Below, piece by piece: positions 43,219 to 50,544 of a stretch of DNA of 64,000 bases. Positions within the stretch are counted from its first letter, which is position 1, and the number at the start of each line of letters is the position of its first letter. Origin of the DNA: UBA5189 sp035631615 (GTDB taxonomy: Bacteria > Chloroflexota > Limnocylindria > Limnocylindrales > CSP1-4); the NCBI GenBank assembly GCA_035631615.1, contig DASQIK010000027.1, positions 124,001-188,000 on the forward strand, given 5' to 3'. The notes under the pieces were generated by a model. That model made no database searches. It was not told the DNA's origin and saw nothing but the letters and a program-made list of their open reading frames with translations. The position numbers were made by a program, and so were the translations under genes.

Positions 43219-44697
43219 CGCGCCCGGTCGGCGTTGGGCGATTGCGCGGCGATACGCATCGAGGTAGGCAGGGGCCGACGACGAGCGCCAGTCGAAATTG
43301 ACAGCCATCCCGCGATCGAGAAGGTCGTTCCAGGCGGGACCGCCGCGTTCGTAGCGATCGGCGAATCGTGCGCACGCGGCTGCGAGCTCGGCGCCTGATT
43401 CGCCCTCGAACACGAACCCCGTGCCGCGGCCGCGATGCGCGTCGTCGTCGATCACCGTGTCCCGCAGCCCGCCGGTGGCGCGAACGATCGGCGGCGTCCC
43501 GTAGCGGAGGGCGATCATCTGGCCGGTGCCACATGGCTCGAACCGCGACGGCATCAGGAACCCGTCGGCGCCGGCGTACATCTGGCGGGCGAGGTCCCGA
43601 TCGAAGCGCTCCTCCAGCGCGATCCGGCCACGGCCGGCCGCTGACGACGCGACGGCGCGGAGCGGCGCGACGACCTCCGGCGTGCCCGTGCCGAGGACGG
43701 CCAGGCGGAATCCACGATCGAGCAGGGCCGGCGCCGCCTCGGCGAGGATGTCGAAGCCCTTCTGACGATCGAGCCGTCCGATCATCGCGAGGACGGGGCC
43801 CGCGTCCGAAGGGTCGAGGCCGAGCGTGGCCAGCAGCGACGCCCGGCAGCGGGCCTTCCCCGAGCGATCCGCCCGCGAGTAGGGGGCGGCGAGCGCCTCG
43901 TCCGTTGACGGATCCCAGAGGTCCGTGTCGAGCCCGTTGAGGATGCCGATGAAGCCGTCGCCACGAGCACGCAATGCCGCGTCGAGGCCCATCCCCATCG
44001 CGGGCGTGAGGGCTTCCGCCGCGAAGCCCGGGCTGACGGTGTTCACGAGGTCCGCCCGCTCGATGCCGGCGCGCAGCAGGTCGAGCCCGTCGGCGCCGGC
44101 CGGAAGCGCGCCGGGTCCGAGGCCGAGCTCCGGCACGAGCGCCGCGGGCGTCCAGCCGTGGTACGCGAGGTTGTGGATGGTGAGGACGACGGCGGCGCGA
44201 GCGAGGGCGGTGTCGCGCCGGAGCACGCCGTCGCGCTGGAGCAGCGCCGGGACCGCGTGCCAGTCGTGGATGTGGAGCACGTCCGGCGGCCGCTCGTCGT
44301 GGCGCAGGTGCTCCAGCGCGGCCCGGCACAGGACGCCGAACCGGAAGGCGTTGTCCGGATGGTCGGCGCTCGGCGTGCCGTACATGCCATCGCGATCGAA
44401 GGCCGGCGCGTGGTCGACCAGGTGAAGCCGGTATCCGTGCGTCTCGGCCGACAGGATGCCGACGACCAGCTCGGCACCGGGACGGAGCGGGTCCGGGATC
44501 CGGACCTCCGATCGAGCGAGGCCGTCGGGCTCGCGCATCCCGCGGTAGTGCGGCATGAACACGTCGACGGGGCCGTCGAGCTCGCCGTCACCGACCTGCC
44601 CGAGCGCCCGAGCGAGTGCGTCGACGACGTCCGCGAGCCCACCCGTCTTGGCCCACGGCTCGCACTCGGCAGCGATGAACGCAACTCGCATTGCCAC
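43201..44697 (-). CDS. glgA: glycogen synthase (ADP-glucose type)
   Basis: The 498-residue GT5 enzyme elongates alpha-1,4-glucan from ADP-glucose. The N-terminal KTGGLADVV (residues 18-26) binds the nucleotide sugar. VLHIHDWH near 135 and the C-terminal GRLDRQKGFDIL, SRFEPCGTGQMIALRYGTPP and a late GFVFEG segment are all typical. The GTG at 44697 is chosen because TACCAT lies seven bases upstream; ATG 44691 would remove two residues. It is divergent from the phosphorylase gene across a short gap with a palindrome. The 3' end abuts the low-GC accessory genes. Confidence 0.92.
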   Translation of the reverse strand: MAMRVAFIAAECEPWAKTGGLADVVDALARALGQVGDGELDGPVDVFMPHYRGMREPDGLARSEVRIPDPLRPGAELVVGILSAETHGYRLHLVDHAPAFDRDGMYGTPSADHPDNAFRFGVLCRAALEHLRHDERPPDVLHIHDWHAVPALLQRDGVLRRDTALARAAVVLTIHNLAYHGWTPAALVPELGLGPGALPAGADGLDLLRAGIERADLVNTVSPGFAAEALTPAMGMGLDAALRARGDGFIGILNGLDTDLWDPSTDEALAAPYSRADRSGKARCRASLLATLGLDPSDAGPVLAMIGRLDRQKGFDILAEAAPALLDRGFRLAVLGTGTPEVVAPLRAVASSAAGRGRIALEERFDRDLARQMYAGADGFLMPSRFEPCGTGQMIALRYGTPPIVRATGGLRDTVIDDDAHRGRGTGFVFEGESGAELAAACARFADRYERGGPAWNDLLDRGMAVNFDWRSSSAPAYLDAYRRAIAQRRPGAWHHLD

Positions 44698-44737
44698 GTC
44701 GCCGATGGTAGGCCGCAGGCCGCGCCGGCCGCCGCGT

Positions 44738-44749
44738 TAAACCGGTTTA
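44738..44749. promoter_or_regulatory. LacI-family-like operator in the glgA/phosphorylase gap
   Basis: TAAACCGGTTTA is a perfect 12-base palindrome of the AAACCGGTTT class used by LacI-type sugar regulators. It lies between the two divergent -10 hexamers (44705-44710 and 44770-44775), so one protein could control both directions. No LacI gene is in the window. Confidence 0.55.
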
Positions 44750-44782
44750 CGGGCGAGCGTGGCCGCGTTTATCATCCGCGCG

Positions 44783-46969
44783 ATGGAGCCCACCGTCCGC
44801 ATTCCCTCGGCGGCGCCGACGCACGTCCGCGTACCGCCGGAGCTGGAGGGATTGCGGCGTCTCGCCTACAACCTGTACTGGACCTGGCACCCCAAGGCGC
44901 GCGGGCTGTACGCCCGGATCAGCAGCGCCGCGTGGGCGCGCAGCCACTCCCCGATCCCCGTCCTGGGCGGCATGGTCGACTGGGCGGGTCTCCTCGACAA
45001 CCCGGACTTCATGTCGGAGGCCCACCGCGTCATCGGCGACTTCGACCGATACATGGCCAATGGCGCCGACCATTGGTTCCACCGCAAGCACGCCCGCGAC
45101 CTCACGGGCCCGATCGCCTATTTCTGCGCGGAGTACGGCCTGCACGAATCGCTGGGCATCTACTCCGGCGGCCTCGGCGTCCTCGCCGGCGATCACATGA
45201 AGGCAGCCAGCGATATGGCACTCCCGCTCGTGGGCGTCGGGCTGCTCTATCGGAACGGCTATTTCCGCCAGACGATCGACGCCGACGGGCACCAGGAGCA
45301 CCGCTACCCGGACTACGACCTGACGCGCCTTCCCCTGACGCGGGTGCTCGGGCGCGAGGGCGATCCGCTCACCGTCGTCGTCCAGCTGCCGGGCCGCGAC
45401 GTCAAGGTCGATGTGTGGACCGTCCAGGTCGGGCGCGCGCCCGTGCTCCTGCTCGACACCGACAACCCGGTCAACGACCCGGCAGATCGGCCGATCACGA
45501 ACATCCTGTACGTCCGCGGCCGCGAGATGCGCCTGCACCAGGAGCTGATCCTCGGCATCGGCGGGGTGCGGGCGCTGCGCGCGCTGGGCATCGAGCCCGC
45601 CGTGTGGCACCTCAACGAGGGCCACTCCGCCTTCCTGCTCGCCGAGCGCGCGCGCGAGCTGGTCTCGAACGGGATCCCCCTCGACGACGCGTTCGAGCGC
45701 GTCGCGCGCAACTCCGTGTTCACGATCCACACGCCGGTCTCGGCGGGCAACGAGCGCTTCGACATCGACCTCGTGCGCCGCATCGCCGGCCCCATCCTCG
45801 ACGGCGACGGCCGGCCGAACACGGGCGGGGTCCCGGTCGAGCGGGCGCTCGAGATCGGGCGCGGCTCGGATGGCGACCACGGCCAGTTCGACATGACCGC
45901 ATTCAGCCTGCGGCTGACGAACGGCGCGAACGCCGTGAGCCGGCTCCACGCCCAGACCGCCAGCTCGACATGGGAGGGCATCGCCCCGCACGGGATCATC
46001 CCGATCACCAACGGCGTCCACCCGCCGACGTGGGTGGGCGGTCCCGTCCGGGAGCTGTTCGAGCGGTTCCTCGACGCCGACCTGGACGACCTCGACGGCT
46101 CGACGAGCGCGTCGCGCTGGTGGGAGCGCATCGAGCGCATTCCGGCCGCGGACCTGTGGGCCGCGCATCTTCGGCAGAAGCGAGAGCTCGCGGTCTTCGC
46201 ACGCGGCCGGCTGCGGGCACAGTTCGCCCGCCACGGCGAGGCGCCCGGATTCCTGCACAAGCTCGGGGACGCCCTCGACCCGAAGGCGCTGACGATCGGA
46301 TTCGCCCGGCGGTTCGCCACCTACAAGCGCGCCGGCATGATCTTCACCGACCCGGATCGGCTCGCCCGCCTGCTCCACGATCAGGATCGCCCGGTCCAGG
46401 TCATCTTCGCCGGCAAGGCCCATCCCGCCGACCGCCCGGGCCAGGCGGTGATCCAGGAGATCTTCGGGCGGACGCGCTCGCCGTCGTTCCAGGGCCGCGT
46501 GTTCATCCTCGAGGACTACGACATGCGGATCGGGCGGTTCCTCGTCCAGGGCGTCGACGTCTGGCTGAACAATCCCCGGCGGCCGCTCGAGGCGTCCGGC
46601 ACCTCCGGCATGAAGGCCGCCGAGAACGGCGTCGTGAACCTGAGCGTCCTCGACGGCTGGTGGGACGAGGGCTGGACCGGCGACAACGGCTGGGCGATCG
46701 GCGGTCGCGAGCCGCTCGCCGACGAAGCCGCCCAGGACTGGAACGACGCGATGGACCTGTACCGGATCCTCGAGGACGAGGTCGTGCCCGAGTACTACGA
46801 CCGCGAGTCCGGCGGGCCGCCGGCCCGCTGGGTCGAGCGGATGCGCCGCTCGATCGCGACGACGCTCTGGCAGTTCTCGACCACGCGCATGCTCCACGAG
46901 TACACCGAGCGGCTGTACCTCCCGGCCGCCGGCATCGAGGTCGACCAGGCCGCCAGAGCCCGGCACTGA
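44783..46969 (+). CDS. glgP: alpha-glucan (glycogen/maltodextrin) phosphorylase
   Basis: The 728-residue enzyme belongs to the shorter GT35 phosphorylases. It shows AYFCAEYGLHESLGIYSGGL near 110, WHLNEGHSAFL near 285, ARRFATYKRAGMIF near 510, and the PLP site EASGTSGMKAAENGVVNLSV near 610 with the cofactor lysine. It releases glucose 1-phosphate from glycogen. ATG 44783 is chosen because TATCAT is seven bases upstream; a GTG at 44759 is unlikely. It is divergent from glgA and precedes the GH57 gene by 22 bases. The gene pair suggests turnover of the same storage polymer. Confidence 0.9.
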   Translation: MEPTVRIPSAAPTHVRVPPELEGLRRLAYNLYWTWHPKARGLYARISSAAWARSHSPIPVLGGMVDWAGLLDNPDFMSEAHRVIGDFDRYMANGADHWFHRKHARDLTGPIAYFCAEYGLHESLGIYSGGLGVLAGDHMKAASDMALPLVGVGLLYRNGYFRQTIDADGHQEHRYPDYDLTRLPLTRVLGREGDPLTVVVQLPGRDVKVDVWTVQVGRAPVLLLDTDNPVNDPADRPITNILYVRGREMRLHQELILGIGGVRALRALGIEPAVWHLNEGHSAFLLAERARELVSNGIPLDDAFERVARNSVFTIHTPVSAGNERFDIDLVRRIAGPILDGDGRPNTGGVPVERALEIGRGSDGDHGQFDMTAFSLRLTNGANAVSRLHAQTASSTWEGIAPHGIIPITNGVHPPTWVGGPVRELFERFLDADLDDLDGSTSASRWWERIERIPAADLWAAHLRQKRELAVFARGRLRAQFARHGEAPGFLHKLGDALDPKALTIGFARRFATYKRAGMIFTDPDRLARLLHDQDRPVQVIFAGKAHPADRPGQAVIQEIFGRTRSPSFQGRVFILEDYDMRIGRFLVQGVDVWLNNPRRPLEASGTSGMKAAENGVVNLSVLDGWWDEGWTGDNGWAIGGREPLADEAAQDWNDAMDLYRILEDEVVPEYYDRESGGPPARWVERMRRSIATTLWQFSTTRMLHEYTERLYLPAAGIEVDQAARARH

Positions 46970-46991
46970 CCGGCAGCGGGACCCTGCATCC

Positions 46992-49232
46992 GTGACCGAC
47001 CGGCGAATCTCGCTTGCGCTGACCCTGCACAACCACCAGCCCATCGGGAACTTCGGCTGGGTCTTCGCGGAGGTGTTCGACCAGGCGTACCGGCCGATGG
47101 TCGACGCGCTGGTGCGACACCCGACCATCCGGGTCGGGCTGCACTACACGGGCTCGCTGCTGGAGTGGCTCCGGGCGGAACGTCCGGGATTCATCGAGAC
47201 GCTCCGCACGCTCGTCGACCGGGGCCAGGTCGAGATCCTCGGCGGCGGCCTGTACGAGCCGGTGCTCGCCTCGCTGCCGGAGCGGGACCGTGTCGACCAG
47301 CTGATCCGGATGGCGGACGCGGTCGAGGAGACGTTCGGCCGGAGGCCGCGGGGCGCGTGGCTGGCCGAGCGCGTCTGGGAGCCGGACGTCCCGACGTCGC
47401 TCGTCGCGGCCGGCTACGGCTGGACGATCCTCGACGACGCGCACTTCCGTGCCGCGGCGGTGCCCGAGGACGCGCTCTGGGGGCCGTACACGACGGAGGA
47501 CCAGGGCCGGCTGCTGACCGTATTCGGCACAGAGCAGGGGCTCCGCTATCGCATCCCCTTCCACGAGGTCGACGAGGTCATCGAGTACCTCCGCGAGCAC
47601 GCCACGGCGGCGGGCGACCGCGTCGGGACGATGGGCGACGACGGGGAGAAATTCGGCGCGTGGCCAACGACCTGGGAGCACTGCTGGGGCAAGGGTCGCT
47701 GGGTCGAGCGATTCTTCGAGGCGATCGAGGCGAACGCCGGCTGGCTGGCGACCGTCCGCCCGAGCGACTGGCTCGAAGCGAATCCGCCGATCGGACGCGT
47801 CTACCTCCCTACCGGCTCGTACGCGGAGATGGGCGAGTGGGCGTTGCCGCCGTCGGAGAGCGTGGCATTTGCCGCGGCGGTCAGGCACGCGCGGGACACG
47901 GGCGCCCCCGAGGCTCGCTGGCTGCGTGGCGCGTTCTGGCGCAACTTCCAGGTCCGCTACCGCGAGATCAACGACCTCCACAAGCAGATGCTGCGGACCT
48001 CCGAGGTCGTCGATCGGATGCCGCCGGGCCCGGCCCGCGAGGCCGCGCGAGACCATCTCCATCGCGGCCAGTCGAACGATTGCTACTGGCACGGGCTGTT
48101 CGGCGGGATCTACATCGCGCACATGCGCGCGGCCACGCTGTCACACCTGATCGCGGCCGAGGACGCCGCCGATTCCTCGCTCGGCCGGCTCGCCGGCAGC
48201 GCGCTGGCGGACCTCGACCTCGACGGCCGCGACGAGCTGCGCCTCGCGACCGACGGCCAGGTCGTCGACGTCGAGCTCGATGACGGCGGTGGGATCGGCG
48301 CGTGGGATCTCCGGGCGGCGCGCCATGCCCTCACCGGCGTGCTCCGTCGTCGCCCCGAGGCGTACCACGACACCCTGCGCCGCCATGCGGCGGAGGCGGC
48401 TGCCCACGCAGCGGCCAATGCGGACGCCGCTGCCGCTGCCGACGGCTCGGCGGATGCCGGCGGGGGCGCACCGGCGTCGATCCATGACATGGTCCAGGCG
48501 AAGGAAGCCGGCCTTGCGGATCGGCTCATCTACGACGACTACGAGCGCCGCTCCGGCCTCATTCGGATCCTGTCGCCCGGACTGACATCGGCGCAGTGGG
48601 CAGCGGGTGGACGCGACGACCTTGGGGACTTCGTCGATGGAGCGTTCGAGGTCGTCCGGCTCGAGCCGGACTCGGTCGTCCTTGCCCGCGATGGCACGGC
48701 GACGATCGGTGGCCAGCGGATCGGTGTGCATGCCCAGACCTCGATCCGGGTCGGCGGCGGCCGCCTCGACCCGACCCTCGAGTTCGCCGCGCTGCTCGAG
48801 AACCGCTCGGATCGTCCGCTCGTGGCCCGCGTGGGCGTCGAGTGGGCGCTGACGATGCTGGGCGGCGGCGGCAACCCGCAGGCGTGGTGGGATGTCGCGG
48901 GCGCGCGAACCGGCCATGACGGCAGCGGCGCCGCATCAGGCGTGGAGCGCCTCGGGCAGGGCAACAGCTGGCTCGGCGTCCACCTGGTGACGACGGTCGC
49001 CCCCGCCGCCGACGCGTGGTGGGCACCGATCGAGACGATCTCGAACTCGGAGGCCGGCTTCGAGCGCGTCTACCAGGGCAGCGCGCTGCTCCTCTCGTGG
49101 CCCGTCACCATCCCGTCGGGCGGGAGCTGGTCCGCCACGATCCGGCACCAGGCGCGCGTGGACGTCGATCGTCGCGTCGAGGAATCTCGCCCCAGGAATC
49201 CGTCAGCCCGCGGCCTGCGCGCCACGGGCTGA
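46992..49232 (+). CDS. GH57 4-alpha-glucanotransferase/amylase
   Basis: The 746-residue protein matches GH57 enzymes related to Thermococcus litoralis glucanotransferase. The nucleophile E126 lies in WLAERVWEPDVP, and the acid/base D217 in GTMGDDGEKFGAWP. A beta-sandwich C-terminal domain (about 540-740) follows an Ala-rich linker. It probably rearranges or trims alpha-1,4-glucan chains from phosphorylase or synthase. The GTG start is 22 bases after the phosphorylase stop, so they are one operon. Hydrolase rather than transferase activity cannot be excluded. Confidence 0.85.
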   Translation: MTDRRISLALTLHNHQPIGNFGWVFAEVFDQAYRPMVDALVRHPTIRVGLHYTGSLLEWLRAERPGFIETLRTLVDRGQVEILGGGLYEPVLASLPERDRVDQLIRMADAVEETFGRRPRGAWLAERVWEPDVPTSLVAAGYGWTILDDAHFRAAAVPEDALWGPYTTEDQGRLLTVFGTEQGLRYRIPFHEVDEVIEYLREHATAAGDRVGTMGDDGEKFGAWPTTWEHCWGKGRWVERFFEAIEANAGWLATVRPSDWLEANPPIGRVYLPTGSYAEMGEWALPPSESVAFAAAVRHARDTGAPEARWLRGAFWRNFQVRYREINDLHKQMLRTSEVVDRMPPGPAREAARDHLHRGQSNDCYWHGLFGGIYIAHMRAATLSHLIAAEDAADSSLGRLAGSALADLDLDGRDELRLATDGQVVDVELDDGGGIGAWDLRAARHALTGVLRRRPEAYHDTLRRHAAEAAAHAAANADAAAAADGSADAGGGAPASIHDMVQAKEAGLADRLIYDDYERRSGLIRILSPGLTSAQWAAGGRDDLGDFVDGAFEVVRLEPDSVVLARDGTATIGGQRIGVHAQTSIRVGGGRLDPTLEFAALLENRSDRPLVARVGVEWALTMLGGGGNPQAWWDVAGARTGHDGSGAASGVERLGQGNSWLGVHLVTTVAPAADAWWAPIETISNSEAGFERVYQGSALLLSWPVTIPSGGSWSATIRHQARVDVDRRVEESRPRNPSARGLRATG

Positions 49233-49258
49233 CGAGAGCGGGAGGGTGGACCGTTGGA

Positions 49259-49396
49259 CTACGTGTACAGCCCCTGTGCGGGTGCCCGCGGATCCTCGAA
49301 CTCCGGGCGCGAGTCCACACCGAATGTCTGGGCGAGCACGTCGAACACCGCGATCGCGACGAACGAGACCACGAGGATGAAGACGAGGCCACTCAT
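49259..49396 (-). CDS. 45-residue single-pass membrane protein
   Basis: A short gene on the minus strand encodes a hydrophobic N-terminal helix (GLVFILVVSFVAIAVFDVLA) and an acidic, proline-containing tail (GVDSRPEFEDPRAP). Weak AAAGG lies upstream of the ATG. The hydrophobic/charged layout and clean stop make it a real gene rather than chance. It points away from the GntR gene across 70 bases that hold an inverted-repeat operator, so the regulator probably controls it. Function is unknown; similar tiny membrane proteins are common in related genomes (recalled, not searched). Confidence 0.65.
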   Translation of the reverse strand: MSGLVFILVVSFVAIAVFDVLAQTFGVDSRPEFEDPRAPAQGLYT

Positions 49397-49430
49397 CGCG
49401 TGACCAACCTTTCGCGTTTGGTACAGTTCA

Positions 49431-49460
49431 CTAGGCCAAGTCGAACGATACTTGGACTAG
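49431..49460. promoter_or_regulatory. GntR-associated inverted-repeat operator
   Basis: Two 11-base arms, CTAGGCCAAGT and ACTTGGACTAG, are complementary at 10 of 11 positions around an eight-base centre. The element ends six bases before the GntR ATG and is 35 bases from the small membrane-protein start. Such placement suggests autoregulation plus control of the divergent gene. Confidence 0.6.
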
Positions 49461-49466
49461 CAGACT

Positions 49467-50531
49467 ATGTCAACTGGTGAAATGGAACCCGTAACCACCC
49501 AATCTGCAGCGGAACGCGGCCTCGATGTCGAGCGTGATTCCGACGTGCCGATCTCGACCCAGATCTACTGGCAGCTCGCCTACCAGATCGAATCGGGCAG
49601 GCTCCAACCGGGCGTGCGACTCGCTCCCGTCCGCGAGCTCGGCGCCGCCCTCCGCGTCAACCCGAACACCATCCGCGCCGTCTACCGCCGATTAGCCGAC
49701 AACGGCTACGTCCTGAGCCGGCACGGCGCCGGCACGGTCGTCTCCGATCGCAACGTGCACCGGCGCCGTCCCGAGGCGCTCGGCGGCATCGTGTCCGAGA
49801 TGCTCCGGCGCGCCGCCCAGGCCGGCTTCACGCCCGACGAGGTCGCCGCCGCCGCGTACGCCGCCGCCTCCGAGCGCAAGCGACCGGGCGAGCAGGTCCG
49901 CGTGCTGTTCGCCGAGTGCACCACCGCGGACGCCGGCTACGACGCCGAGCGCCTCAATCGTGAGTTCGCGGGCTCCATCGAGGCCGAGGGGACGCTGCTG
50001 GACGAGATCCCGGAGCGTCTCGACCGGTTCCACTACGACCTCGTCGCGACCACGACCTTCCACGCCGACGAGGCGCAGGCGCTGGTCGGCGGACGGGTAC
50101 CGGTCATCGCGATGCTCGTGGGGCCGGGCTACGTCGAGCTCGTGCACGAGATCGCGGCCTTGAGCCCGGGCACCCGCGTCGGCGTCGTCTGCGCCTCGGA
50201 TCGCGGCACCGAGAACATCCGGGAGACGCTCTCCATCGCGGGGACGTCCGGCGTCGAGCTGCTGTCGGCGACGATCAAGGACACGGAGCGTCTCGCCCTC
50301 ATCGACCGCACCGCGGACCTGATCCTCATGTCGCGCGAGGCGCTTGCCGAGGGCCTCGACAAGCGGCTCCAGCGGCCCGAGCGCGTTCGCCCGTGGACGT
50401 ACGAGTTCGACCCTGCCGGCCTCGAGATCCTGCGGCGTGCCATCGAGCACGCGGTGGGCAGCCGGCCGGCGACCGCCCGGTCCGAGGCGATCGCCGGCGA
50501 CCCGGTTCACCCCGAACCAGCGCGGGTCTGA
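49467..50531 (+). CDS. GntR-family transcriptional regulator
   Basis: The 354-residue regulator has a GntR winged-helix domain (about 28-98; ISTQIYWQLAYQIESGRLQ, APVRELGAALRVNPNTIRAV, HGAGTVV). A C-terminal domain of about 240 residues follows, with strand-helix units such as VRVLFAECTTADAGYDAE and RVGVVCASDRGTENIRETL. This resembles a periplasmic-binding or receiver-like fold rather than the FCD, UTRA or aminotransferase types. The helix-turn-helix is closest to the YtrA style. No ribosome site precedes the ATG. The glucan gene follows 13 bases later, so control of glucan metabolism is plausible but not shown. Confidence 0.8.
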   Translation: MSTGEMEPVTTQSAAERGLDVERDSDVPISTQIYWQLAYQIESGRLQPGVRLAPVRELGAALRVNPNTIRAVYRRLADNGYVLSRHGAGTVVSDRNVHRRRPEALGGIVSEMLRRAAQAGFTPDEVAAAAYAAASERKRPGEQVRVLFAECTTADAGYDAERLNREFAGSIEAEGTLLDEIPERLDRFHYDLVATTTFHADEAQALVGGRVPVIAMLVGPGYVELVHEIAALSPGTRVGVVCASDRGTENIRETLSIAGTSGVELLSATIKDTERLALIDRTADLILMSREALAEGLDKRLQRPERVRPWTYEFDPAGLEILRRAIEHAVGSRPATARSEAIAGDPVHPEPARV

Positions 50532-50544
50532 CATCCTTCGCCCG

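Noticed and set aside
44158..46995. 945-codon open frame on the plus strand
   Set aside because: It crosses glgA antisense and runs out of frame through the phosphorylase; both have strong family motifs in their own frames.
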